From: Streptomyces sp. JB150
GTDB lineage: Bacteria; Actinomycetota; Actinomycetes; Streptomycetales; Streptomycetaceae
DNA length: 64,000 bases
Reading direction: 5' to 3'
Assembly (NCBI RefSeq): GCF_011193355.1
Contig: NZ_CP049780.1
Location: forward strand, 1,843,582 to 1,907,581
Of the stretch, positions 40,160-49,535 are shown piece by piece. Position 1 is the first letter of the stretch; each line of letters begins with the position of its first letter. The translations under genes and the position numbers were made by a program. The notes beneath the pieces are model-generated. The model was not told the origin of the DNA. It worked only from the letters and a program-made list of their open reading frames with translations, and searched no databases.

Positions 40160-41355
40160 ACCAGGCTCCGCCTCCCCCGCTCACCGGGCTGCGCGTCCTC
40201 GACGTCGCCACCCTGTTCGCCGGTCCGCTCGCCGCCACCCTGCTCGGCGACTTCGGCGCGGACGTGATCAAGGTCGAGCACCCGGTGCGGCCCGACCCGT
40301 CCCGCGGCCACGGCCCGTCGAAGGACGGCGTGGGCCTGTGGTGGAAGATGCTCGGCCGCAACAAGCGCACGATCACCCTCGACCTGTCCAAGCCCGGCGG
40401 CCGCAGCACCCTCCTGCGGCTCGCCGCCGGCGCCGACGTGGTCATCGAGAACTTCCGCCCCGGCACCCTGGAGAAATGGGACCTCGGCTGGCCGGAGCTG
40501 TCCGCCGCCAACCCCCGCCTGGTACTGGCCCGCGTCACCGGCTTCGGCCAGTTCGGCCCGTACGCGCACCGCCCCGGCTTCGGCACCCTCGCCGAGGCGA
40601 TGAGCGGCTTCGCCGCGATCACCGGCGAGCCCGACGCGCCCCCGACGCTGCCGCCGTTCGGCCTCGCCGACTCGATCGCCGGACTGGCCACGGCGTACGC
40701 CGTGCTGACCGCGCTCGCCGCCCGCGACCGCACCGGCGAGGGCCAGGTCGTGGACATGGCGCTCATCGAGCCGATCCTGACCGTCCTCGGCCCGCACCCC
40801 CTCTGGTACGACCAGCTGGGTCACGTCCAGCCCCGTACCGGCAACCGCTCCCAGAACAACGCCCCGCGCAACACCTACCGCACCGCCGACGGCACCTGGG
40901 TCGCCGTCTCCACCTCCGCGAACTCGATCGCCGAACGCGTGATGCGGCTGGTCGGCCGCCCGGACCTGATCGAGCAGCCCTGGTTCGCCACCGGCGCCGA
41001 CCGCGCCCGGCACAGCGACGTCCTGGACGAGGCGGTCGGCTCCTGGATCGTCCGGCACACCCGCGCCGAGGTCCTGGCGGCTTTCGAGAAGGCGGAGGCC
41101 GCGGTCGCTCCCATCCAGGACGTACGGGACGTGATGACCGACCCGCAGTACGCGGCCCTCGGCACCATCACCACCGTCGACGACCTTGAACTCGGGCCGC
41201 TGCGCATGCAGAACGTGCTCTTCCGGCTCTCCGCGACCCCCGGCGCGATCCGCTGGGCCGGCCGCCCGCACGGCGCGGACACCGAGACCGTCCTCACCGA
41301 GGCGGGCCTGACCCCCGACGAGCTGGCCGCGCTGCGCGCGGAGGGCGCGCTGTGA
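40156..41355 (+). CDS. CaiB/BaiF-family (class III) CoA-transferase
   Basis: Class III CoA-transferase of 399 residues that moves CoA between carboxylic acids. The N-terminus LTGLRVLDVATLFAGPLAATLLGDFGADVIKVEHP (residues ~8-42) is the family hallmark; the catalytic Asp is probably in GEGQVVDMALIEP. The acids used cannot be told from sequence. ATG 40156 overlaps the previous stop (ATGA) with GGAGG about 10 nt upstream; its own stop overlaps the CitE-like gene as GTGA. Confidence 0.9.
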   Translation: MNQAPPPPLTGLRVLDVATLFAGPLAATLLGDFGADVIKVEHPVRPDPSRGHGPSKDGVGLWWKMLGRNKRTITLDLSKPGGRSTLLRLAAGADVVIENFRPGTLEKWDLGWPELSAANPRLVLARVTGFGQFGPYAHRPGFGTLAEAMSGFAAITGEPDAPPTLPPFGLADSIAGLATAYAVLTALAARDRTGEGQVVDMALIEPILTVLGPHPLWYDQLGHVQPRTGNRSQNNAPRNTYRTADGTWVAVSTSANSIAERVMRLVGRPDLIEQPWFATGADRARHSDVLDEAVGSWIVRHTRAEVLAAFEKAEAAVAPIQDVRDVMTDPQYAALGTITTVDDLELGPLRMQNVLFRLSATPGAIRWAGRPHGADTETVLTEAGLTPDELAALRAEGAL

Positions 41356-42176
41356 TCCCGCTGACCTGGCTCTACGTCCCCGGCGACCGCCCGGCGACGG
41401 TCGCCAGGGCCCTCACCTGCGGCGCCGATGTGGTGATCGTCGACCTGGAGGACGCGGTCGCCCCGGACCGCAAGGAGTACGCCCGCGCGGCCACCGCCGA
41501 CCTCCTCGCCGCACCCCAGCCGGTCCCGGTGCACGTCCGCGTGAACGCGCTCGGCGGTCCGCTCGCGGCGGCCGACCTGCGGGCGCTGGCCGGTCTGCCC
41601 GGGGTGTCCGGACTGCGCCTGCCGAAGGTGACCGCGCCGCGGCAGCTCGTGCGGATCGCCGAGCACACGGCACCCGCCGAGGGCGGCGCCCCCGCCCTGT
41701 ACGCCCTGCTGGAATCGGCCCTGGCGATCGAGCGCGCCCACGCCATCGCCACCGCCCACCCGGCCCTGCGCGGAATCGCCCTGGGCGAGGCCGACCTCCG
41801 GGCCGATCTGGGGATGCGGGGCGACGCGGGCCTCGACTGGCCGCGCTCGCGCGTCGTCGTCGCCGCCCGCGCGGCGGGGCTGCCGCCCCCGGCGCAGTCC
41901 GTCCACCCCGACATCCGGGACCTTGACGGCCTGGCCGCCTCCTGCGCCCACGGCCGCGCCCTGGGCTTCCTGGGCCGCGCGGCCCTCCACCCGCGCCAGC
42001 TGCCGGTGATCGAACGGGCCTACCTGCCCACCCGGCAGGAGCTGGAGCACGCGGAGGCGGTGGTGAAGGCGGCGGCGCGGGAGGCCGGGGCGCAGGCCCT
42101 GGAGGACGGCACCTTCGTGGACGCGGCGGTGGTGGCGGCGGCGCAGCGGATCCTGGCCCTGGGCAACCGCCGCTGA
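41352..42176 (+). CDS. CitE/HpcH-family CoA-ester lyase
   Basis: Lyase of 274 residues with a TIM-barrel fold. TWLYVPGDRP at the start, VIVDLEDAVAP (metal-contacting Glu/Asp), HVRVNALGG, LRLPKV, LLESALAI and IALGEADLRADLG fit the CitE/malyl-CoA or citramalyl-CoA lyase family. The paired CoA-transferase suggests that an acid is first activated to its CoA ester and then cleaved. GTG 41352 overlaps the upstream stop. It is the last gene of the operon, followed by a perfect 17-bp terminator hairpin. Confidence 0.88.
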   Translation: MIPLTWLYVPGDRPATVARALTCGADVVIVDLEDAVAPDRKEYARAATADLLAAPQPVPVHVRVNALGGPLAAADLRALAGLPGVSGLRLPKVTAPRQLVRIAEHTAPAEGGAPALYALLESALAIERAHAIATAHPALRGIALGEADLRADLGMRGDAGLDWPRSRVVVAARAAGLPPPAQSVHPDIRDLDGLAASCAHGRALGFLGRAALHPRQLPVIERAYLPTRQELEHAEAVVKAAAREAGAQALEDGTFVDAAVVAAAQRILALGNRR

Positions 42177-42178
42177 CA

Positions 42179-42217
42179 CGGCGAGGGCGCCCGGAAGACC
42201 TCCGGGCGCCCTCGCCG
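42179..42217. terminator. Bidirectional terminator between citE-like gene and lgt
   Basis: A perfect 17-bp stem (42179-42195 with 42201-42217) with a 5-nt loop, between two convergent operons. Confidence 0.85.
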
Positions 42218-42236
42218 TCGTCCGCGTGACCGGCCG

Positions 42237-43382
42237 TCAGGCCTTCTTGGCCGGCCCGGCCCCGTCCCCGGCCTTCTCACCGGCCACGCCGTCCGCCGCG
42301 TCGCCGGCCGCGGTGCCGGTCGTGTCCCCGGCCCCGCCGGCAGCCTTGTCCTCGCCCTTGCCCTTGGCCTTGCTCTTCACCTTGGCCCGGTCCTCGTCCC
42401 GCACGGCGTCCGCGGCCTTCGCCCCGGACCCGGCCGCGCCCGCGGAGGCATCCGAAACCGCTGAGCCCTTCGAGACGTCCGAGACGTCCGAGGTGCCGGA
42501 AGCGGCGGAGTCACCGGACGCGTCCGAGGCGCCGGAGGCGTCGGCGGCGTCCGTGCCGCCGCCGGGGGCACCCGGCTCCACGACCTCCTCGCGGCCCGGC
42601 CGCTTCTTCGCCGACACCACGAGGTAGACCACGGCGAGCAGGAAGACGAGCAGCGCCGTCCAGTTGTTCAGCCGCAGGCCCAGCAGTTCGTGGGCGTCGT
42701 CGACGCGCATGTACTCGATCCAGAACCGGCCCGCGCAGTAAGCGGCGACGTACAGCGCGAACGCCCGGCCATGGCCCAGCTTCAAGCGCCGGTCGGCCCA
42801 GATCACCAGCAGCGCCACACCGACGCACCACAGCGACTCGTACAGGAACGTCGGGTGGTAGTACCCGGGCATCCGGCCGTCCGCGGTGGACGTGATGTGC
42901 AGCGCCCACGGCAGGTCGGTCTCCCGCCCGTACAGCTCCTGGTTGAACCAGTTGCCCCAGCGGCCGATCGCCTGGGCGAAGGCGATGCCGGGGGCGATGG
43001 CGTCGGCGTAGGCGGGCAGCGGGATGCCGCGGCGGCGGCAGCCGATCCACGCGCCCAGCGCGCCGAGCGCGATCGCGCCCCAGATGCCGAGGCCGCCCTC
43101 CCAGATCTTGAAGGCGTCCACCCAGTCACGGCCCTCGCTGAAGTACAGCTGGTAGTCCGTGATCACGTGGTACAGCCGGCCGCCGATCAGGCCGAACGGC
43201 ACCGCCCAGACAGCGATGTCGGCGACCGTGCCGGCCCTCCCGCCGCGGGCGATCCACCGCTTGTTGCCGAGCCAGACGGCAACGAAGACACCGATGATGA
43301 TGCAGAACGCGTAGCCGCGCAGCGGAATGGGGCCGAGGTACAGCACCCCGCGCGACGGGCTGGGAATGTAGGCAAGTTCCAT
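42237..43382 (-). CDS. lgt: Prolipoprotein diacylglyceryl transferase
   Basis: Membrane enzyme that attaches diacylglycerol to the lipobox Cys of prolipoproteins, 381 residues. The core (residues 1 to about 265) has seven helices with GLIGGRLYHVITDY, the signature GRWGNWFNQELYG, FLYESLW and FWIEYMR. The last 110 or so residues are a low-complexity cytoplasmic tail of Ser/Asp/Ala repeats (TSDVSDVSKGSAVSD) and Lys-rich runs, absent from enteric Lgt. ATG 43382. It lies downstream of trpA and the DsbA-like gene, but a hairpin separates trpA from them. Confidence 0.95.
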   Translation of the reverse strand: MELAYIPSPSRGVLYLGPIPLRGYAFCIIIGVFVAVWLGNKRWIARGGRAGTVADIAVWAVPFGLIGGRLYHVITDYQLYFSEGRDWVDAFKIWEGGLGIWGAIALGALGAWIGCRRRGIPLPAYADAIAPGIAFAQAIGRWGNWFNQELYGRETDLPWALHITSTADGRMPGYYHPTFLYESLWCVGVALLVIWADRRLKLGHGRAFALYVAAYCAGRFWIEYMRVDDAHELLGLRLNNWTALLVFLLAVVYLVVSAKKRPGREEVVEPGAPGGGTDAADASGASDASGDSAASGTSDVSDVSKGSAVSDASAGAAGSGAKAADAVRDEDRAKVKSKAKGKGEDKAAGGAGDTTGTAAGDAADGVAGEKAGDGAGPAKKA

Positions 43383-43517
43383 GGCAGGGTCGACGCTACC
43401 GTGCCGGACCGGCCGGGCGACGGGCAGCCCGGCTACGGGTCCATAACGGGCGGTCGCCCCGCGCCGTCCCTGTCAGCCCGGTCATCCCCGTCGCCCTCGT
43501 CGCTCCCATCGCTCCCG

Positions 43518-44294
43518 TCATCCCCCTGCCTTCGCCTCCACCTGCTGCTTGAGCTTGGCCGGGGTCATCGTCTGGTCCTGGTAGATGTTCTTGCCGTCGA
43601 GCAGGACGGTCGGGGTGCCGGTGAAGCCGCCGCTGTTGAAGGCCTGGGCGGACTTGTCGACCCAGGCGTTGTGCGTGCCGTCCTCGACGCACTTTTTGAA
43701 CGCGGGGGTGTCGAGGCCGTCGACCTTGCCCGCCAGCTCGATCAGCTTGCCCTTCTCGGCGAACGCGTCGTCCGTCTCCGGGGGCTGGTTGTCGAACAGC
43801 ACGTCGTGGAACTCGACGAACTTCCCCGCGTCCTGGGCGCAGGCGGCGGCGTTGGCCGCGGCGCGCGAGCCGCCGCCGCCCATGTTGCCGTCGATGATGG
43901 TGGCCAGGCGGTACTCGACTCTCAGCCGGCCGGCGGCGGTCAGCTCGTGGATCGTCGAACGGTAGTTGGTCTCGAAGGACTTGCAGGCGGGGCAGCGGAA
44001 GTCCTCCCAGACGGTGAGCGTCGACCTGGCGCCGCTCTCGCCGACCGGGATGACCAGGTTGTCCTCGCCGTTGGCGCCCGAGGGGGCCACGACCGGGCCC
44101 GCGGTGTCGCCGCCGTCGTCCTTGCCCGCGTTGGCGGCGACCACGCCGATCACCGTGGCCAGGGCCAGGACGCAGACGACGCTCGCCCCCACGATCAGCG
44201 TGCGCCGCCGCTTCTCCGCGGCTTTCTGCTTCTCGCGCTCCGCCGCCAGCCGTTCCCGGGCGGTGCGCTTTCCGTCACGGTTCTTCTCGTTCAC
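43518..44294 (-). CDS. Membrane-anchored DsbA/thioredoxin-like protein
   Basis: Thiol oxidoreductase-like protein of 258 residues. A basic N-terminus (DGKRTARERLAAEREKQKAA) precedes one membrane anchor (LIVGASVVCVLALATVIGVV). The extracellular domain has the active-site CxxC in WEDFRCPACKSFE and the cis-Pro in GTPTVLL, a DsbA-type thioredoxin fold with helical insert. I chose GTG 44294 because a terminator-like hairpin occupies 44310-44336; the frame is open to GTG 44384. It may form or shuffle disulfides in secreted proteins. Confidence 0.85.
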   Translation of the reverse strand: MNEKNRDGKRTARERLAAEREKQKAAEKRRRTLIVGASVVCVLALATVIGVVAANAGKDDGGDTAGPVVAPSGANGEDNLVIPVGESGARSTLTVWEDFRCPACKSFETNYRSTIHELTAAGRLRVEYRLATIIDGNMGGGGSRAAANAAACAQDAGKFVEFHDVLFDNQPPETDDAFAEKGKLIELAGKVDGLDTPAFKKCVEDGTHNAWVDKSAQAFNSGGFTGTPTVLLDGKNIYQDQTMTPAKLKQQVEAKAGG

Positions 44295-44309
44295 ACCCCG
44301 CAGAACGAA

Positions 44310-44336
44310 CCGGGGAGGCGCAGCGCGCCTCCCCGG
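44310..44336 (-). terminator. Hairpin after trpA
   Basis: A perfect 12-bp stem (44310-44321 with 44325-44336) with a 3-nt loop, followed on the minus strand by TTCGTTCTG. It lies 58 nt after the trpA stop and supports the shorter start of the DsbA-like gene. Confidence 0.7.
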
Positions 44337-44393
44337 CTCCAGGTCCACCCGTTCGAGCGACCCGTACGACGATCGGTCTGTCACTCCCCGCCG

Positions 44394-45205
44394 CTACGCC
44401 TGCCGGCGCACGCCCTTGGCCAGTTCGCCGGCGAGGGCACGGACGGCCTCGACCCCGGCGGCGTGGTCGGGGGCGTCCAGCATCCGCTTGACGAAGGCCG
44501 AGCCGACGATGACCCCGTCGGCGAAGCCGGCGACCTCGGCGGCCTGGGCCGCGTCGGAGACGCCGAGGCCGACGCAGACGGGCAGTTCGGTGGTGGCGCG
44601 GGTGCGCTCCACCAGGTTCTGCGCCTGCTCGCCGACCGACTCGCGGGTGCCGGTGACGCCCATCAGGGAGGCGGCGTAGACGAAGCCGCTGCCGGCCGCG
44701 GTGATCTCGGCGAGCCGCTGGTCCCTGCTGCTGGGCGCCACCACGAACACGGTCGCGAGGCCGTGCTTCTCGGCGTGCTCGCGCCACAGCGCGGACTCCT
44801 GCACGGGCAGGTCGGGCAGGATGCAGCCCGCGCCGCCCGCCTCGGCCAGTTCGGCGGTGAACCGTTCGACGCCGTAGCGGTCGATGGGGTTCCAGTACGT
44901 CATCACGAGCACCGGCTTGCCGGTGGCCGCGAAGGCCTCGCGGACCGTGCGCATCACGTCGGCGATCCGCACGCCGCCGCGCAGGGCGATGTCGTCGGCG
45001 GTCTGGATGACCGGGCCGTCCAGGACGGGGTCGCTGTGCGGCAGTCCGACCTCGACGATGTCCGCGCCGCCGTCGAGCACGGCCTTGACCGCGTCGATGC
45101 CGCCGTCCACGGTCGGGAAGCCGGCCGGGAGGTAGGCGATGAGGGCGGCGCGGCCCTCGGCCTTCGCCGTGGCGAGGGTGTCGGTCAACAGCCGGATGTT
45201 CCCGC

Positions 45206-45209
<4 letters not shown>
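44394..45209 (-). CDS. trpA: Tryptophan synthase alpha subunit
   Basis: Cleaves indole-3-glycerol phosphate to indole, which passes to TrpB; 271 residues, TIM barrel. The catalytic Glu is in [17 protein letters not shown] and the catalytic Asp in [12 protein letters not shown]; the phosphate loop is [14 protein letters not shown] 45209 overlaps the trpB stop as GTGA, so the subunits are made together. Confidence 0.96.
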
Positions 45210-46489
<1,280 letters not shown>

Positions 46490-46557
46490 GCGTGAGCCTC
46501 ACGGTGAGTGTGGTGAAAAGACACTGTCGCCGTGGGGGCGGGGCTTGTGGTGTGGCC

Positions 46558-46770
46558 TCAGGTCGTCCGTGGCCGGTCGCGCAGGTCCCCGCGCCCCTGG
46601 AGGGCGCGCTGCCATCGACGGCCGTTGACCTGGCCGGGCTCGTCACCGATGACGTACCGCACCCGGCGGCCGTGCACCCGGCGGGCGGGCGCGCGGCAGC
46701 CCCGGGGGCGGCAGCCGCGCGCGAGGCGGGCGTACCGGTCCGGGACGGCGAGGGTGATCGGGAGCGTCAT
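46558..46770 (-). CDS. trpM: TrpM small regulatory protein
   Basis: Very basic protein of 70 residues (TLPITLAVPDRYARLARGC, then Arg-rich repeats). Position between trpC and trpB and the sequence match my memory of Streptomyces coelicolor TrpM (also called TrpX), reported to modulate tryptophan biosynthesis and differentiation. The mechanism is not visible in the sequence. ATG 46770 lies 22 nt after trpC. Confidence 0.8.
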   Translation of the reverse strand: MTLPITLAVPDRYARLARGCRPRGCRAPARRVHGRRVRYVIGDEPGQVNGRRWQRALQGRGDLRDRPRTT

Positions 46771-46792
46771 CGTGGGCCCACTCTAACGAGGT

Positions 46793-47602
46793 TCAGCTCC
46801 GGCCGTGGCGCAGTGCCGGGTGCTCGCCCGCGGCCACCAGGTCGGCGACGGCCGTCTTCGGGTCCTTGCCGGTGACCAGGGACTCGCCGACCAGGACGGC
46901 GTCCGCCCCGGCGTTGGCGTAGGCGATGAGGTCGTGCGGGCCGCGGATGCCGGACTCGGCGATCTTGACGATGCTGTCGGGGATCTCCGGGGCCACCCGC
47001 TCGAAGGTGGAGCGGTCGACCTCCAGGGTCTTGAGGTTGCGCGCGTTGACGCCGATGACCTTGGCTCCCGCGTCGACCGCGCGCTCGACCTCGTCCTCGT
47101 CGTGGACCTCGACGAGGGGCGTGAGCCCGATGGACACCGCGCGCTCGATCAGCGACTCCAGCGCGGGCTGGTCCAGGGCGGCCACGATCAGCAGGGCGAG
47201 GTCGGCGCCGTACGCGCGGGCCTCCCAGAGCTGGTACGAGGTGACGATGAAGTCCTTGCGCAGGACCGGGATGTCCACCCGGGAGCGGACCGCCTCCAGG
47301 TCGGCGAGGGAACCGCCGAAGCGGCGCTGCTCGGTGAGGACGGAGATGACGGCCGCGCCGCCCGCCTCGTAGTCCGCGGCGAGTCCGGCCGGGTCGGCGA
47401 TCGCGGCCAGCGCGCCCTTGGACGGGCTGGAGCGCTTGACCTCGCAGATCACCTTGACGCCGTCGCCCTTGAGCGCGGCGATCCCGTCCTTGGCGGCGGG
47501 AGCCTTCGCCGCGCGCTCCTTGAGCTCGTCGAGGCTGACGCGCGCCTGCCGTTCCGCGAGGTCGGCACGGACTCCGTCGATGATCTCGTCGAGCACACTC
47601 AC
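46793..47602 (-). CDS. trpC: Indole-3-glycerol phosphate synthase
   Basis: Fourth step of tryptophan synthesis, closing the indole ring; 269 residues, TIM barrel. The catalytic Lys and Glu are seen in [18 protein letters not shown] and IAESGI, with [14 protein letters not shown] between. GTG 47602 has GGAAGGGGG about 9 nt upstream. It heads the trpC-M-B-A group. Confidence 0.95.
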   Translation of the reverse strand: MSVLDEIIDGVRADLAERQARVSLDELKERAAKAPAAKDGIAALKGDGVKVICEVKRSSPSKGALAAIADPAGLAADYEAGGAAVISVLTEQRRFGGSLADLEAVRSRVDIPVLRKDFIVTSYQLWEARAYGADLALLIVAALDQPALESLIERAVSIGLTPLVEVHDEDEVERAVDAGAKVIGVNARNLKTLEVDRSTFERVAPEIPDSIVKIAESGIRGPHDLIAYANAGADAVLVGESLVTGKDPKTAVADLVAAGEHPALRHGRS

Positions 47603-47714
47603 GCGAGCGGCCCCCTTCCAGTCGGCTGACTGTCACAGCGGTCGGTCGAAACCTGTGGTCACTGCGATGGTATCCGGAGGAGGGCGAAGGCCTCGCATCC
47701 GGTTGACGGCGGTC

Positions 47715-47744
47715 CCACTACCTGGACGTCCGTTCGATGATCAA
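47715..47744 (-). promoter_or_regulatory. Candidate promoter upstream of trpC
   Basis: On the minus strand TTGATC (47739-47744), 18 nt, then TAGTGG (47715-47720), overlapping the stop of the DUF2752 gene. A leader of about 105 nt to trpC would follow. No Trp-rich leader peptide is seen in it. Confidence 0.35.
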
Positions 47745-48304
47745 GGATGCAACCAGCCGCCGAAGGGCAGGTTCCGGACAACGGTGAAGACCAGCAGCAA
47801 CGCGCCGGCCGCCCACAGGTGCGCGGAGCGCGGATCGAGGCGCAGCGGCCGGCCGCGGGCCGCGCGGACCACCCAGACGGTCCACACCACGGCGAACAGC
47901 GCGTACCCGGCGACCGCCACCGCGTTGGCCTGCAGCGCGGCCGGGAGATCACCGTGGACGACGGCGTGGGCGCTGCGCAGTCCGCCGCAGCCGGGGCAGT
48001 ACAGGCCGGTGAGGTGCAGCAGCGGGCAGACGGGGTAGTGGCCGGGCTCGTTGGGGTCGACGGCCCCGACGTAGGCGAAGGCACCGGCGACGGCCGCCAG
48101 CACCGCGGCGGGCGCGGCCAGCCGGACCGGAGCGGGGGCGACCGGGGCGGGCAGGGCCTCGGTGGGCGCCATGGCGGCATCCACTGGGGCAGGTGCGTCG
48201 CCGGTGACGGCAGCGTCGGAGGGGACCGGTGCGTCGGATGCGGCGGCCGATGCGGATGATGCGGCGGGCCGGGCCGGTGTCCGGGGGCGGCGGTCGGCGG
48301 TCAT
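47741..48304 (-). CDS. DUF2752 membrane protein
   Basis: Protein of 187 residues. An Ala/Pro-rich N-terminus of about 60 residues precedes three membrane helices. The DUF2752 signature CPLLHLTGLYCPGCGGLRS with its Cys residues lies between helices 1 and 2. The function is unknown; the family is common next to trp genes in Streptomyces. Start ATG 48304. Confidence 0.85.
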   Translation of the reverse strand: MTADRRPRTPARPAASSASAAASDAPVPSDAAVTGDAPAPVDAAMAPTEALPAPVAPAPVRLAAPAAVLAAVAGAFAYVGAVDPNEPGHYPVCPLLHLTGLYCPGCGGLRSAHAVVHGDLPAALQANAVAVAGYALFAVVWTVWVVRAARGRPLRLDPRSAHLWAAGALLLVFTVVRNLPFGGWLHP

Positions 48305-48341
48305 TCCCGCATTCTGCCCCCGCGCGGGCCCGGACGCGCGT

Positions 48342-48367
48342 GAGGGGCGGCCCGTGGGCCGCCCCTC
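48342..48367 (-). terminator. Hairpin between HGxxPAAW and DUF2752 genes
   Basis: A perfect 12-bp GC-rich stem (48342-48353 with 48356-48367), 31 nt after the HGxxPAAW stop. No T-run, so termination may be partial. Confidence 0.5.
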
Positions 48368-48397
48368 GACGAAGTCGCTCGTGTGTGCCGCGCCGGA

Positions 48398-48682
48398 TCA
48401 GCTCTCGGCGGCGACCGGCTCGCGGCCGGCCGCGGGGGTCTTCTTGCCGGTGGTCGCGCCCTCGGCCATCTTCAGCGGCTGGGCCTTCGGCATGCCCAGA
48501 CCCATCGCGCGCATCACGCCGCCCACGACACCGCCGAGGACCACGATGGCCATGCCGCCCCAGAAGCCGATCGGGTTGGCCATCACCATGAAGACACCCG
48601 CGACGGTGAAACCGATGAAGGCGATGATGACACCGGTCCAGGCGGCCGGGGTGTGACCGTGCCCGTGGCTGCTGTCCGCCAT
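48398..48682 (-). CDS. HGxxPAAW-family small membrane protein
   Basis: Protein of 94 residues with the diagnostic HGHTPAAW near the N-terminus, two membrane helices (VIIAFIGFTVAGVFMVMA and GGMAIVVLGGVVGGVMRAMG) and a short basic cytoplasmic tail. The biochemical role is unknown; such proteins sit in actinobacterial trp regions. ATG 48682, with GAGGAGCAAGCA-type ribosome site upstream. Confidence 0.87.
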   Translation of the reverse strand: MADSSHGHGHTPAAWTGVIIAFIGFTVAGVFMVMANPIGFWGGMAIVVLGGVVGGVMRAMGLGMPKAQPLKMAEGATTGKKTPAAGREPVAAES

Positions 48683-48824
48683 TGCTTGCTCCTCGTAGCC
48701 GTGTACGTGTCCGAGCCTGACGCTCGTCGTCCATTGTCCCGTACGCGCGCGGGTGCCGTGCGCGGGGGTGGCCTCCCGATGGCGTCTGTTTCGCCACATC
48801 CGGCCGGGGGCGCGGCCGGCCGGG

Positions 48825-49466
48825 TCAGGCCGGGCCGGTGCCGGTCGGGTCCTCGCCGCGGTCCAGGGCCTTCCACAGGTCCTCGGGCCGGTCCGGGTCG
48901 ACCGCCGGGGCGGCGCGGCGCGCGCGAGGGGCGCCGGAGCGCTCGTAGCGGCCGGACATCGCGGGCCACAGCCGGCCGTAGCGCAGGGCGAGCAGTCCGG
49001 CCAGCAGGATCAGGACGCCACCGGCGGCCGCGACGTACGGCCACGCGGTGTGGCTGAGCGCGTGGACGGTGGCGGAGGTGTCGCCGGAGGCGCGGGCGGC
49101 CCGCTCGTCGAGCGCGGTGGTGTCGGAGGCGCCGAGCAGGGCGGCCACGACGATGCCGGCGCCGGACAGCGTGAGCAGCGCGGCGACCACGAGGCGGCCG
49201 GCGCGGCGGACGGCGAACACCGCGACGAGCGCGGCGAGGCCCACGACGGCCAGGGCCGCGGGGACGCCGGTCACGTCACTGCCGCGGGCGGTCAGGGGGA
49301 AGGAGCCGCCCGCCACCGTCGCGGTGCCCTGCGACCACTGCTGGCGGGTGGCCAGCAGCGCCACGGCCGCGCCGAGCGCGCCGCACAGCAGCGCGAGGGC
49401 GAGGCTGCGGCGTCCGGCGCGCGCGGACGGTGCGGCTTCGGGACGGGGGTGAGGTACGGCAGTCAC
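48825..49466 (-). CDS. Trp biosynthesis-associated membrane protein (TIGR02234)
   Basis: Protein of 213 residues with four membrane helices in the pattern of the Trp_oprn_chp family: LALALLCGALGAAVALLA, then WSQGTATV in an external loop, two central helices and ILLAGLLALRYG. The C-terminal tail ends with DPTGTGPA after DLWKALDRGED. The function is unknown, but the gene follows trpE by about 70 nt. GTG 49466 was chosen; GTG 49475 adds three residues and has a weak AGG at fair spacing. Confidence 0.85.
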   Translation of the reverse strand: MTAVPHPRPEAAPSARAGRRSLALALLCGALGAAVALLATRQQWSQGTATVAGGSFPLTARGSDVTGVPAALAVVGLAALVAVFAVRRAGRLVVAALLTLSGAGIVVAALLGASDTTALDERAARASGDTSATVHALSHTAWPYVAAAGGVLILLAGLLALRYGRLWPAMSGRYERSGAPRARRAAPAVDPDRPEDLWKALDRGEDPTGTGPA

Positions 49467-49535
49467 GTACTCCACTATCGCCTGAACCCCGGGCCGGCCG
49501 TCACCCGGGGCCGACGTGATCCGTGCCCCACCTGC

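Noticed and set aside
44294..44384. 30-residue N-terminal extension of the DsbA-like protein
   Set aside because: A perfect hairpin at 44310-44336 in this segment looks like the trpA terminator, and codon use is irregular.
47603..47740. Tryptophan attenuator leader before trpC
   Set aside because: The only small frame (nine residues near 47650) has no Trp codons, and no alternative terminator hairpin is visible.
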